Source: an uncultured Oscillibacter sp. (lineage in GTDB: Bacteria; Bacillota; Clostridia; Oscillospirales; Oscillospiraceae). From it: 64,000 nt of DNA. Position numbers and translations under genes: made by a program. The DNA is taken from assembly GCA_910587705.1 (NCBI GenBank), contig CAJUMX010000009.1:61472-125471 (forward strand), written 5' to 3'. Each line of letters begins with the position of its first letter. Within the stretch, counting starts at the first letter, position 1. Positions 1 to 8,273 of the stretch are shown in pieces. The notes under the pieces were generated by a model that saw only the letters and a list, made by a program, of their open reading frames with translations, was not told where the DNA came from and made no database searches.

Positions 1-639
1 TTTCAGATGGTGGAGCGTTATGCTGCGGCTGATGTTATCATCGCGTCGTGCACATCCTCCATCGATGCGGAAAAGCTGGCCGCATTGACAAACAATCCTG
101 AAGCCCTGTTGATTGCGCATCCATTTCAGCCTGTTCATATGCTGCCATTGGTGGAGGTTGTCCGTCACAGCAAGACGTCTGATCGGACTTTACAACGTAC
201 GGTGAAACTTTTGGAGTTGCTGCGCCGCAAAGTCATTATTTTAAATCGCAGTGTACCGGGATTTTTGGTGAACCGCTTTGCCCAGGCACTTTTTCGGGAA
301 GCGATCTATCTCATAGAAGAAGGCGTCACCACAGCCTTTGATATAGATACGGCAGTAAAGTACGCTATGGGCATGCGATACGGTTCGATTGGCTTGCTGG
401 AATACTATGATGCGGTGGGATTTGAACTGGAGAAAACGATCGCGGAGAATGTCTATCCAGACTTGTGCGATGTGAAGGCCGTGCAAAAGACAACGCTGGA
501 GGGAATTTCTGAAGGAAAAACTGGTCAGAGATCCGGACAGGGATTTTACGATTGGACCAATAAAGATGGCGCCGATTTCAGGTACCGTAGACAGAGCCCT
601 TATTTTGAGAGTGTTCGAGAGTGGAGTATGCCGGGCTAA
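1..639 (+). CDS. 3-hydroxyacyl-CoA dehydrogenase, C-terminal part (cut by window start)
   Basis: The frame is open to base 1, so the N-terminal part lies outside the window. The visible 212 residues match the end of the NAD-binding domain (VIIASCTSS, then a HPFQPV stretch carrying the family His) followed by the all-helical C-terminal domain of 3-hydroxyacyl-CoA dehydrogenases (NRSVPGFLVNR, then GQRSGQGFYDW near the end). The family oxidises L-3-hydroxyacyl-CoA or related 3-hydroxy acids with NAD in the cytoplasm. The ending matches the usual length, so the 3' end appears intact. The neighbour downstream is a recombinase remnant, so the original operon context on this side is lost. L-gulonate or carnitine dehydrogenases of the same fold are an alternative. 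Confidence 0.85.
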   Translation, partial: FQMVERYAAADVIIASCTSSIDAEKLAALTNNPEALLIAHPFQPVHMLPLVEVVRHSKTSDRTLQRTVKLLELLRRKVIILNRSVPGFLVNRFAQALFREAIYLIEEGVTTAFDIDTAVKYAMGMRYGSIGLLEYYDAVGFELEKTIAENVYPDLCDVKAVQKTTLEGISEGKTGQRSGQGFYDWTNKDGADFRYRRQSPYFESVREWSMPG

Positions 640-650
640 ATTGCTTTGCC

Positions 651-1016
651 ATGAAATCAGACGGACAATTTTTAGGGTGGGTGTTTGAGTCGACAGTCTG
701 CCGGCAGATGTTAAAGAAGCTGGAGAATTACAAAACGCTGACAGACCACGAAAAGAAGAAAGCCGCCAGACCGAAGCTGACGGCGAGGCGGGCGAAGTTG
801 GCCTGGGTGGAAAGCGAGATTGAAAAGCTGTTGGACATGCTGATGGGTGCGCCCTCGGTGCTGATCTCCAGCGGCAACGCCAAGATTGAGGAATTGGACA
901 GCCGTCTCCAGGTCCTTGCCAGCGAGATAGCCAAACTGAGCGCCGGTATCACCGGAGCGCGTGACTGTCCCTGTGCCGCGGAGCTGGTAGAGACCGCGCT
1001 GGGGACGCCAGGGTGA
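651..1016 (+). pseudogene. Remnant of a large serine recombinase (C-terminal coiled-coil part)
   Basis: About 120 residues remain. The stretch with VESEIEKLLDMLMG followed by KIEELDSRLQ resembles the C-terminal helical segment of transposon or phage large serine recombinases of Firmicutes. The catalytic resolvase domain with its Ser nucleophile and the zinc-ribbon region are missing, and the open frame starts inside the end of the preceding dehydrogenase gene without a convincing ribosome binding site. It is read as a leftover of a mobile element that inserted or recombined here. The identification rests on motif memory only, so an unrelated coiled-coil protein remains possible. Confidence 0.55.
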
Positions 1017-1042
1017 GCGCGGCTCACCCGGAGTTGTTTTGC

Positions 1043-1795
1043 CTATAATTCCTCCCAGCGGCCCGGCTCTGTGAAGAGGATGACCTTTCCCCGCTCCGGC
1101 GGCCATCGCTCCACGTCACGCTTTAGGGTGGGGCGCATCTGACCACAGTCGTCCTCTGGGAAGGGGATGTGGTACACGCAGACGGCCTTTGCCGGGAGAA
1201 TCCCATGGAAGAACTTTTCGGCGCGCAGGGCCCGGAAGAACAGAGGATTGACAAAGACGGCGTCCAGCGGCGGAAGGCCCGGGAAGGTTTCCGACGTATA
1301 GTCCACGTCTGCCGTGAAAAGGACCCGCTTTTCGCCGAGGGTCAGCAGGAGGCAGGAATGGGGCACCTCCCAGTATTGCTTGTCTAGGTGACGGGTGGAA
1401 AAGGAGCGGACCGTGACACCAGGGACAAGGGTCCGCTCGTCCATGCAGCTGGGCAGGACGTATGGTATGCCCTGCTCCGCCAAATAATCCCGCGGCCAGC
1501 TCTGAGACTCCCAGACTCCCGGGGGGAGGAGAAGTATCTTTGGCCGGCGCCGCTGGGTGTACTCCAGTGTCAGTTCCGCCGAGAAATGATCTGAATGCCT
1601 GTGGGTGAACAGGAGGCAGTCAACGCCGTCATAGGGCGGCTCCCCATCTAAAAGCCTTCGTAAAATATCCGGCGGAATATCGCTGAAGGGGTTGTCTGTC
1701 ACCTGGTAGAGGCCGTCTATGAGGATTTTGGTGCCTCGGTATTCCAGCAGAATGCCCGCATTCGCGATCAGCATCCCGTGAAGCGTTTCGTCCAT
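1043..1795 (-). CDS. MBL-fold metallo-hydrolase
   Basis: This 250-residue protein has the metallo-beta-lactamase fold signature: the metal-binding HRHSDH motif near residue 65, an inner Asp in FTADVDY near residue 163, and a late His in CVYHIPF. It is related to the UlaG/YfnR-like cytoplasmic hydrolases, whose substrates include lactones and phosphoesters; the substrate here is unknown. An AAGGAG ribosome binding site sits 6 nt before the ATG. The gene lies downstream of, and on the same strand as, the 2-oxo acid dehydrogenase operon, separated by an 84-bp gap with a strong hairpin, so it may be transcribed separately or by readthrough. Confidence 0.85.
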   Translation of the reverse strand: MDETLHGMLIANAGILLEYRGTKILIDGLYQVTDNPFSDIPPDILRRLLDGEPPYDGVDCLLFTHRHSDHFSAELTLEYTQRRRPKILLLPPGVWESQSWPRDYLAEQGIPYVLPSCMDERTLVPGVTVRSFSTRHLDKQYWEVPHSCLLLTLGEKRVLFTADVDYTSETFPGLPPLDAVFVNPLFFRALRAEKFFHGILPAKAVCVYHIPFPEDDCGQMRPTLKRDVERWPPERGKVILFTEPGRWEEL

Positions 1796-1835
1796 AGTGC
1801 GCTCCTTGCTTGTCCTGGGCCGCGGGGGACGGCGA

Positions 1836-1866
1836 GGGCGGCAGCGGATTTTACCTGCTGCCGCCC
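1836..1866 (-). terminator. Hairpin after the 2-oxo acid dehydrogenase operon
   Basis: A perfect 10-bp GC stem (GGGCGGCAGC / GCTGCCGCCC) with an 11-nt loop lies 14 bp past the stop of the E2 gene. There is no clear T tract on the minus strand, although a TATTTT run follows on the plus strand. It is probably a weak terminator or a 3'-end stabiliser. Confidence 0.5.
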
Positions 1867-1879
1867 CGTATTTTGGGTG

Positions 1880-2575
1880 TCACATAAGGGACTTGGGATT
1901 TTCCAGGTAATCTTTTACGTTATTGATGAAGTTTGCCAGAGGAACGCCGTCGGTGACGCGGTGGTCACTTCCGATGACCAGCTTCATCATCATCCTGGAC
2001 GTGATGGTATCTTTGCCGTCGTCCAGGACCACCGCCATTTTTCTCGCCGTGCAGGCGGTCATAATAGAGGACTGAGGCGGAAGAGGGCGGGGGACGGAGT
2101 CGTAGGAATTCAGCTTGCCAATGTTGGTCAAGCCGAAAGTGCCGCCAGAGCAGTCGTCGGGGCGCAATTTTCCCTCGTTGGCGCGGCCCACCAGCGCCCG
2201 CATCTCCTCGGAAATTTGAAATACACGCTTGTCTTGGGCATCCTTGATGACCGGGGCGACCAACCCTTTCTCGGAGGCGGTCATAACGCTGACGTTGGAG
2301 GGCTTGTATATCTCAATGGCGGTTTTGTCCGCGTTCAGGGAGGAATTCAGGATCGGCGTTTTTTGCAGGGAGAGAGCCACCGCCCTGATGATGAAATCGT
2401 TGACGGTGACCGTGGACCCATGCTCCGCGTTGACCGTTTTTCGGAATTCCAGCAGGTCCGTCACGTCCACATAGATTCCCTGATAGTGCAGGGGAATGGA
2501 AAGGCTGGCTTCCATGTGCCTGCCCATGGCCTTTCGGATGCCCTTATAGGGGATCGACTCTAAAATTTCCGTCAT
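1880..2575 (-). CDS. 2-oxo acid dehydrogenase E2 catalytic core (acyltransferase), no lipoyl domain
   Basis: This 231-residue protein is the bare acyltransferase core of a dihydrolipoamide acyltransferase. It begins with the IPYKGIRKAMGRHM stretch typical of the start of the core and ends with the catalytic DHRVTDG motif (HxxxDG signature) near residues 207-213. It transfers the acyl group from the lipoyl arm to CoA. Usual E2 proteins exceed 400 residues and carry N-terminal lipoyl and E1/E3-binding domains. Here the lipoyl domain is a separate gene 15 bp upstream and no peripheral-subunit-binding domain is visible. It is the fourth gene of the E1alpha-E1beta-lipoyl-E2 operon. Acetoin or pyruvate-type complexes are the closest match; the true substrate is unknown. 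Confidence 0.9.
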   Translation of the reverse strand: MTEILESIPYKGIRKAMGRHMEASLSIPLHYQGIYVDVTDLLEFRKTVNAEHGSTVTVNDFIIRAVALSLQKTPILNSSLNADKTAIEIYKPSNVSVMTASEKGLVAPVIKDAQDKRVFQISEEMRALVGRANEGKLRPDDCSGGTFGLTNIGKLNSYDSVPRPLPPQSSIMTACTARKMAVVLDDGKDTITSRMMMKLVIGSDHRVTDGVPLANFINNVKDYLENPKSLM

Positions 2576-2590
2576 ATGCCAGCCCCCTGA

Positions 2591-2854
2591 TCACACTAGG
2601 GCGGAGATGTCTTCGCCCTCTTCACCGATGACGCAGACAGGAGTACCGCAGTCATAGTCTTCTTCCGTCTCCACCAGAATCTTCAGCAGCGTAGCGCTCT
2701 CAGGGCAGGGGAACTCCATCGTGGTCTTGTCGGTCAAAACCTCGAACAAGGGCGCGCCTTTTTCCACCTTGTCGCCCACATTGGCCATCCAGGATACAAT
2801 TTGACCCTCTTCCATACCTTCGCCCATTTTGGGCATCTTGATTACTCTTGCCAT
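2591..2854 (-). CDS. Free-standing lipoyl-domain protein (biotin/lipoyl attachment)
   Basis: This 87-residue protein is a single lipoyl domain. It has the two-fold beta pattern (IKMPKMGEGMEEG at the start, GTPVCVIGEEGE at the end) and the attachment turn LTDKTTMEF, placing the lipoylated lysine at residue 43. It should act as the mobile swinging arm between E1, E2 core and E3. Glycine-cleavage H protein is excluded by length and motif, and biotin carboxyl carriers by the DK rather than MKM turn. An AAGAGGT site precedes the ATG by 7 nt. It lies between the E1beta and E2 core genes. A lipoate ligase gene in the divergent operon could modify it. Confidence 0.92.
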   Translation of the reverse strand: MARVIKMPKMGEGMEEGQIVSWMANVGDKVEKGAPLFEVLTDKTTMEFPCPESATLLKILVETEEDYDCGTPVCVIGEEGEDISALV

Positions 2855-2896
2855 TTTGCTACCTCTTGCTTTCCTTATATTTAGAATAAATATATG

Positions 2897-3886
2897 TTAC
2901 GCGTTGATCAGCTCTTTCACCTTGGCGGCAATCTTGTCCGGGGACAGCATCACCCAGTCCTCCATGACAGGGCCGGCAGGGATGATGGTGTCCGGCAGGG
3001 TCAACCGTTGGACCGGCATTTTCAGATCCTTGAAGCAGGCCTGCGTTACCTGAAAGGCGATCTCACCGGTGATACCGTAGGTTTCGGTGAATTCATCCAC
3101 GATAAGCAGTTTGCCGGTTTTCTTCACCGAATCTACCACCGGGTCCAGGTCCAGAGGCCGCAGGCTCCGCAGGTCGATGAGGTTGATGTCGATACCCTCG
3201 TCCGCCAGCATTCCGGCAGCCTTTGTAGCCTTTAGGACAGCGGTGCCGAAGCCGCAAACAGTCAAGGCATCGCCCTCGTGCGCGGTCCGGCTTTTACCGA
3301 TGGGAACGATAAAATCCGGGTCCAAGGGAACCTCTCCCTTTATCCGGTATGCCGCGGACTCCTCGCAAAAGAAAACAGGGTCCTTGTCTCGGATGGCTGC
3401 CTTCAGCAGACCCTTAGCGTCCTCCGGCGTGGAAGCGCACACTACCTTCAAGCCAGGGAAGCCCGCGAACAGGTGGTAGATGGACTGGCTGTGGTGGGGA
3501 CCGGAGCGGGTACCGCCGCCGATGGCTGTGCGGACCACCGCCTGCATGTGCCCCACCTGCCCGCCGGACATGTAGCGGTACTTGGCTAGATGGTTGACAA
3601 TCGGGTCCAGGGCCACCATGCTGAAATCCATTTTCATAATCTCCATGATGGGTTTCCAGCCGTACATGGCGGCGCCGATACCGAAGCCTACGATGGCGTT
3701 TTCCGCCAGGGGGGAGTCGATGACGCGGTCGGGGCCGTATTTGTGATATAGATCACCGGTGACGCCGTAGGCGCCGCCCAGGATGCCCACATCCTGGCCC
3801 AAGAGGATGACCTTATCGTCGCGGGCCATCTCCTCGTCCATGGCCATACGGAGGGCCTGCATATATGTCATTTTCTTCGTTTCCAT
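2897..3886 (-). CDS. 2-oxo acid dehydrogenase E1 component, beta subunit (acetoin/pyruvate type)
   Basis: This 329-residue transketolase-type pyrimidine-binding subunit matches the AcoB/PdhB family: ALRMAMDEEM and ILLGQDVG at the start, DSPLAENAIVGFGIGAA near residue 60, and a C-terminal transketolase domain (VCGFGTAVLKA, DLRSLRPLD, VDEFTETYG). With E1alpha it binds thiamine diphosphate and decarboxylates or cleaves a 2-oxo substrate. The ATG at 3886 is chosen because an AAAGGAGG site lies just upstream; a TTG start at 3904 would place that site inside the coding region. It starts 14 bp after the E1alpha stop. DSPLAEN rather than the pyruvate-complex DTPITE is in line with an acetoin dehydrogenase-like enzyme. 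Confidence 0.92.
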   Translation of the reverse strand: METKKMTYMQALRMAMDEEMARDDKVILLGQDVGILGGAYGVTGDLYHKYGPDRVIDSPLAENAIVGFGIGAAMYGWKPIMEIMKMDFSMVALDPIVNHLAKYRYMSGGQVGHMQAVVRTAIGGGTRSGPHHSQSIYHLFAGFPGLKVVCASTPEDAKGLLKAAIRDKDPVFFCEESAAYRIKGEVPLDPDFIVPIGKSRTAHEGDALTVCGFGTAVLKATKAAGMLADEGIDINLIDLRSLRPLDLDPVVDSVKKTGKLLIVDEFTETYGITGEIAFQVTQACFKDLKMPVQRLTLPDTIIPAGPVMEDWVMLSPDKIAAKVKELINA

Positions 3887-3900
3887 GGGAGTTCCTCCTT

Positions 3901-4878
3901 TCAAGCCTTGTTCGCGGACCAGTAGATGTCTTTCATGGCGACCTCCGGCTGACTGTAAGGAGCCGCCTCAGCAAAGGCCCAGGCCTCGTCAATTTCCTGT
4001 TCGCACTTGTCCTCGATGGCCTTGAGCTGTTCATCCCCCACACCGTACTGCTCCTTTAGCTTGGTGGAGAGCAGGTTGATGGGATCCCGCTTCATCCAAA
4101 ATTCCTGCTCCTTTGGGTCCTTGTATTTGGTGCCGGGCTCGTTGACAGCGTGCCCCCGCTGCCGCCAGGTCATGACTTCCAGGATCATGGGGCCGTTTCC
4201 GGCGCGGACGTACTCCACCGCCTTCACCGCCGCATCATAGACGGCTTCCACGTCGTTGCCGTTTTCCACCGTCACACCGGGGATACCGAAGCCCGAAGCC
4301 CGGGTGCTAAGGCGCTGGAGGCCGGTCATCTTTCGGAAATCCTCGGAGATGGCGAAGAAGTTGTTCTGGATGATGAAAAGCACAGGGAGCTTAAAAGCTG
4401 CTGCCATGTTCACGCCCTCATAGAACGGGCCCTCGCATGTGCTGCCATCTCCGGAGTAGGCTACTGCGATGTTGCCTTTGCCCTCGCGCTTGAAATGGTA
4501 AGCAAAGCCCACCGGAACGGTGTAGCAGGGACCCAGGGTGCCGCCCAGGACATACAGGTTCTTGGACACGTCCACAAAGTGGGCCTCGCCGGCCTTGCCC
4601 TTGCAGGTGCCGGTGGATTTCAGCAGCGTCTCCGACAGCATGGTATTCATGTCGCATCCCCGCATGAGCAGGTGAGGATGGGAGCGGTGATGGGGGCAGA
4701 CCGCGTCCGTTGGCCGGAAGGCCATCATAGTGGCCGTTCCGCAGGCCTCCTCGCCCATACCCAGATGGGTCATGCCCAAGGGCTTGCCGTCCACGTAGGC
4801 GTCCCAGAGCCGCTCGTCAAACCGGCGGGCTTTGTACATGTTTTCGTAGAACGCGAGCAGGATAGAAAGATCTGCCAT
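3901..4878 (-). CDS. 2-oxo acid dehydrogenase E1 component, alpha subunit (acetoin/pyruvate type)
   Basis: This 325-residue protein carries the thiamine diphosphate motif beginning SGDGSTCEG near residue 142 and ending with IIQNN about 28 residues later, plus the HRSHPHLL segment around the phosphorylation-loop region and GKAGEAHF. This is the AcoA/PdhA family. The enzyme forms the alpha2beta2 E1 with the product of the next gene. It is the first gene of the four-gene minus-strand operon and is divergent from the lipoate-ligase/isomerase gene series across a 234-bp gap. The matching E3 is encoded about 18 kb away. Substrate could be acetoin, pyruvate, a branched 2-oxo acid or another 1,2-diketone. 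Confidence 0.92.
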   Translation of the reverse strand: MADLSILLAFYENMYKARRFDERLWDAYVDGKPLGMTHLGMGEEACGTATMMAFRPTDAVCPHHRSHPHLLMRGCDMNTMLSETLLKSTGTCKGKAGEAHFVDVSKNLYVLGGTLGPCYTVPVGFAYHFKREGKGNIAVAYSGDGSTCEGPFYEGVNMAAAFKLPVLFIIQNNFFAISEDFRKMTGLQRLSTRASGFGIPGVTVENGNDVEAVYDAAVKAVEYVRAGNGPMILEVMTWRQRGHAVNEPGTKYKDPKEQEFWMKRDPINLLSTKLKEQYGVGDEQLKAIEDKCEQEIDEAWAFAEAAPYSQPEVAMKDIYWSANKA

Positions 4879-5050
4879 AACGTATTCTCCTTTTCTCCAA
4901 CTTTTGTCCCCTCTATGTTATCCATTTCGCGGGATGTTTTCAAATAGACAGAATTCATATGAGGCTATTCCATTGAATTATAGTGAGCCGCGGCACAGTG
5001 GGCTCGGGCTGAAATAACCCTAAGGAATAGCATTCTAAAAAGGATTGGAA

Positions 5051-5090
5051 TTGTACAATTTTGCCGGTATCGTGTAAAATTTACTATAAA
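5051..5090 (+). promoter_or_regulatory. Candidate promoter for the plus-strand catabolic gene series
   Basis: The AT-rich stretch just before the first isomerase gene offers TTGTAC-18-TAAAAT (5051-5080) and TTGCCG-18-TATAAA (5061-5090). Both end 23-33 bp before the ATG, leaving a short leader with AGAGG before the start. The rest of the 234-bp divergent gap (4879-5112) must also hold the promoter for the dehydrogenase operon. A TATAAT on the minus strand near 4978 has no good -35 partner. Confidence 0.4.
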
Positions 5091-5112
5091 TTGAAGAAAA
5101 GAGGTACGCGTC

Positions 5113-5958
5113 ATGGGAAAGATCAAGTTTGGCGTTTGTGAGTTTAGTTTTCCGTATTGGGGCCCTCAGGCCATTCAAATGGCCCACGAGGCCGGATTTT
5201 CTGGGATACAGCTTGCGGACGGCGGTGGTTCCATGTACTCCTATCCGCTGAACAACAAGTGGATTCAGGAGAGCTATCTGGAGAGCGCTGCCAAGTATAA
5301 CATTACCCTCCAGTCCATTCATCTGTATACGCTGGTGCGTCAGGGCTTCATTCGCAGCAGCCCGCGCGGCGCCGATGGAAAAGAGGGCATGGAGAGCATC
5401 AGAATGGGCATCATCGCGGCCTCGGAGATGCGCATTCCCACGGTGATGATCGAGGGAATGCGGATGTACGGCGCCGCCCAGCATCAGCACGTTCTGGACA
5501 TGTACAAATATGCGGTGAAGGTAGCCGACGATTACGGCGTCCAGATTGCCATGGAAACCGACATGACGATGGAAAAACACTTCGAGTTTCTGAACCAGTT
5601 CGATGGGAAACTGAAGCTTTGCTTCGACACCCACAACCCAGTCATGTACGGCACGGGCTATCCGCCAGATATGATCCGGGAGCTGGGAAAAGAGCGGATC
5701 GACCACTTCCACATGAAGGAGTCCCAGCCGGACGCGGAGGGCTTCGTAACCAAGGAAACCGCGCCCATTGTCCTGCTGGGCCAGGGCGGGACCTTCTTTC
5801 GGGAGTCTGTGCGGGCCATCAAGGACATCGGCTATGAAGGCTGGATCATCTCCGAGACCTTCTACACCCGGCCAAATCTGAACGTGAACGGAGAGGACTA
5901 CATCTCCCTGGCGCGAAAGGACGTGGAAACGCTGAAGGCCGCCTTCGGCGAGTATTGA
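5113..5958 (+). CDS. Sugar phosphate isomerase/epimerase family protein (TIM barrel), paralog 1
   Basis: This 281-residue protein belongs to the xylose-isomerase-like/AP endonuclease 2 TIM-barrel family (IolE, IolI, DTE-like). The four presumed metal ligands are visible: Glu148 (AMETDM), Asp172 (CFDTHNP), the His198/His200 pair (DHFHMK) and Glu248 (ISETFY). Such enzymes isomerise, epimerise or dehydrate sugars, inosose or dehydroshikimate-like compounds. It is closest to paralog 4 in this window (same motifs METDMT and CFDTHNP, and YGTGYPPDMIR). It opens the plus-strand series, and the lipoate ligase start follows 26 bp after its stop. Confidence 0.9.
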   Translation: MGKIKFGVCEFSFPYWGPQAIQMAHEAGFSGIQLADGGGSMYSYPLNNKWIQESYLESAAKYNITLQSIHLYTLVRQGFIRSSPRGADGKEGMESIRMGIIAASEMRIPTVMIEGMRMYGAAQHQHVLDMYKYAVKVADDYGVQIAMETDMTMEKHFEFLNQFDGKLKLCFDTHNPVMYGTGYPPDMIRELGKERIDHFHMKESQPDAEGFVTKETAPIVLLGQGGTFFRESVRAIKDIGYEGWIISETFYTRPNLNVNGEDYISLARKDVETLKAAFGEY

Positions 5959-5984
5959 ACTTTGCTGGAGAAAGGGGGAACACG

Positions 5985-6968
5985 ATGATCTATATCGAGC
6001 CGGAGAGCCGGGACCCCTATTTCAACTTGGCACTGGAGGAATATGTTTTTGAGGAGCTGGACCCTAGCCAACGGTATTTCATGCTCTGGCAGAACGACAA
6101 TGCCATTGTAGTGGGGAAATACCAAAACACCGCCCAGGAGGTTAACCAGGAGTTTGTGGATGCCCATCAAATTCGGGTGGCCCGCAGGCTCTCCGGAGGC
6201 GGCACGGTCTATCACGACCGAGGAAATCTGAACTTCACGTTCATTGTGAATGAGGGGGACGTCGAGAGCTTCAACTTTCAGTATTTCATCCGGCCTGTCC
6301 TCGCCGCCCTGAACCGCTTCGGCATCCACGCCGAATTTACAGGGAGGAACGACATCACCATTGAGGGGAAAAAAATCTCAGGCAGTTCCCAATATGTGAA
6401 GCGGGGGCGCGTTCTGCACCATGGCTGCATCATGGTGGACAGCAATTTGACGGACGTGGCTGCGGCTCTGCGCCCCAAGGCGGCAAAGTTCCAGTCCAAA
6501 AGCGCGAAATCTGTGGCCAGCCGGGTGACGAGCATCAACACCCACAGCCCGGAGTTGGTCACGGTGGAGCGGTTCAAGGCGGCGCTTTTGGAGGAGGTGG
6601 CGTCCACCGGGACGATGGAGCGGTATCCCTTGACGAAAGAAGACCTGACCCGGGTCGAGGACCTTGCGGAGAATAAGTATCGCACCTGGGAGTGGACCTA
6701 CGGCTGGTCCGGAAGCTACAACTATCGTAAACGCGAAAAGTTCGGCTTTGGCCTGGTGGAGGTGGACGCCGAGGTAGAGAGCGGCGTCATTGAAAGAATC
6801 CGTATCAGCGGCGATTTCTTCGGTCAGGGCGACATCGCCGATTTGGAACGCGCCCTGATGGGTGAGCGGATCGACGGGGACTTGGGAAAGCGGCTTGAAA
6901 AAAAGCTGGAGGTGGGGTATTACATCCAGGGAATGAACCCGGAGCAGATACAAAAACTCCTCCGTTAG
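5985..6968 (+). CDS. lplA: Lipoate-protein ligase A
   Basis: This 327-residue protein attaches lipoate to the lysine of lipoyl domains using ATP. It has the BPL/LplA catalytic fold: NLALEEYVFEEL near the start, VVGKYQNTAQEVN, the RRLSGGGTVYHD lipoyl-AMP loop near residue 75, and the KISGSSQYVKRGRVLHHG segment with the catalytic Lys region. A C-terminal accessory domain follows, as in two-domain LplA. The ATG at 5985 has a strong AAAGGGGG site; an in-frame earlier ATG at 5955 overlaps the isomerase stop and lacks one. Its place in this operon, divergent from a lipoyl-domain gene, implies dedicated lipoylation of that complex. Confidence 0.93.
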   Translation: MIYIEPESRDPYFNLALEEYVFEELDPSQRYFMLWQNDNAIVVGKYQNTAQEVNQEFVDAHQIRVARRLSGGGTVYHDRGNLNFTFIVNEGDVESFNFQYFIRPVLAALNRFGIHAEFTGRNDITIEGKKISGSSQYVKRGRVLHHGCIMVDSNLTDVAAALRPKAAKFQSKSAKSVASRVTSINTHSPELVTVERFKAALLEEVASTGTMERYPLTKEDLTRVEDLAENKYRTWEWTYGWSGSYNYRKREKFGFGLVEVDAEVESGVIERIRISGDFFGQGDIADLERALMGERIDGDLGKRLEKKLEVGYYIQGMNPEQIQKLLR

Positions 6969-7007
6969 GGCATCTCTGGGGCAAAAATGGAAAGGGATGG
7001 TAACGCG

Positions 7008-8156
7008 ATGGAGTTGTTCTGTGTGAAACCCACGGTCCACTATTTGGAGAACTTTCATGCCTTCACGGAGGAATTCGCGCTGGCGGAGACAGACCTGATC
7101 CTGACAGAAAGGGTCATTTACGACCGTGCGCTGGTGGGGGAGAAGGGCCTGAAGGCCCATGTGATATTAAAGGACGACTATGACCCGGCGGAGCCGAAGG
7201 AGGAAACCGTCGACGCCATCCTAAAGGATATGGAGGGCCTGTCGGTGGAGCGGATCATTGCCATCGGAGGAGGGAGCGTCATTGATATTGCCAAACTCCT
7301 GTGTGTAAAGGATGCCTATCCCATCGGTCAAATCATCCGGCGGGAGCGGGACATCCGGCTGGATAAGACGCTGATTGCTGTCCCCACCACCTGCGGAACG
7401 GGAAGCGAGGTCACCTATGGCGGTGTCGTCACCATGCGGAGCACCGGATACAAGACGGCCCTCATCGATCCCGCGCTTACCGCCAACCACGCGGTCTTGA
7501 TTCCGGAGCTGCTTTACAGTCTGCCGGACAGGGTGTTCTTCCATTGTACGGCGGATGCCCTGGGTCACGCTATGGAGTCCTATGTCTCCAGGACCCGAGG
7601 AAACGAGATGGCCCGGGCGGTGGGCGCCCGGGCAGTCAAGCTCATTACGGAGGGCTGCGCCGGATGGCTGCTGGCGGGCGGGAGTCGGGAGGTCCGTAAT
7701 CGTTTGACAAGCCAGTTCCTCATGGCCAGCTGCCTGGGCGGCATGGCGGTGAACAACGGCGGCGCCGGTCCGGTCCACGCTCTGGCCTATCCGGTGGGGG
7801 AGGTCTATCACATGTCCCACGGAGAGTCGATCTGTCAGTTCCTGCCGGAGGTGTTTCTCCACTATGAGCGGACGGCGGACAGCCCGCTGTTGGCGGAGCT
7901 GCGGGATACTATCCGCCCTGCCCTGGCCCGGGCGGGTATTCAGGCTCCATCCGTATTCCAAGGGCTAGAGGAGTTGATGAACGCTGTCTGTCCGGCCAGG
8001 CCCTTGTGTACCTGCGGCATGACGGAGAACGACGTGGAGGGCTTTGTAGAGAACATATTTACGGCGAAGCAGCGGCTGCTGGCGGCGAGCTGCGCGGAAT
8101 TCACCAGGAAGGACGCGGCGGACATCTACCACCGGAGGCTGGGCGGCAATCAATAA
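7008..8156 (+). CDS. Iron-containing (group III) alcohol dehydrogenase
   Basis: This 382-residue NAD(P)-dependent dehydrogenase has the family's nucleotide-binding GGGSVID motif near residue 88, TTCGTGSEVT, and metal ligands Asp/His in TADALGHAMESY and His residues in GPVHALAYPVG and YHMSHGES. The fold resembles 4-hydroxybutyrate and 1,3-propanediol dehydrogenases; the alcohol or aldehyde substrate is not identifiable. The ATG at 7008 is preferred over 6987 because an AAAGGGA site precedes it. It follows lplA by 39 bp and probably shares its transcript. The end is followed by a 117-bp gap with a new promoter. Confidence 0.88.
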   Translation: MELFCVKPTVHYLENFHAFTEEFALAETDLILTERVIYDRALVGEKGLKAHVILKDDYDPAEPKEETVDAILKDMEGLSVERIIAIGGGSVIDIAKLLCVKDAYPIGQIIRRERDIRLDKTLIAVPTTCGTGSEVTYGGVVTMRSTGYKTALIDPALTANHAVLIPELLYSLPDRVFFHCTADALGHAMESYVSRTRGNEMARAVGARAVKLITEGCAGWLLAGGSREVRNRLTSQFLMASCLGGMAVNNGGAGPVHALAYPVGEVYHMSHGESICQFLPEVFLHYERTADSPLLAELRDTIRPALARAGIQAPSVFQGLEELMNAVCPARPLCTCGMTENDVEGFVENIFTAKQRLLAASCAEFTRKDAADIYHRRLGGNQ

Positions 8157-8210
8157 TTATAAGTAATATTCTCTCATAATTGATATCTATTTTACTTGCG
8201 AAAGCCTGAA

Positions 8211-8219
8211 TGCTATACT
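8211..8219 (+). promoter_or_regulatory. Extended -10 promoter before VOC gene 1
   Basis: TGCTATACT fits an extended -10 (TGnTATAAT) with no strong -35. It lies 54 bp before the VOC start at 8274. A very similar element precedes VOC gene 2. Confidence 0.4.
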
Positions 8220-8273
8220 GAAACAAGCAAAAAGGGCTTCCCCGGAAGGGTAAAACGAATTGTGAGGCTGCGT

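Noticed and set aside
3887..3904. TTG start for E1beta six codons upstream
   Set aside because: The ribosome binding site AAAGGAGG would fall inside the coding sequence; the ATG at 3886 fits it properly.
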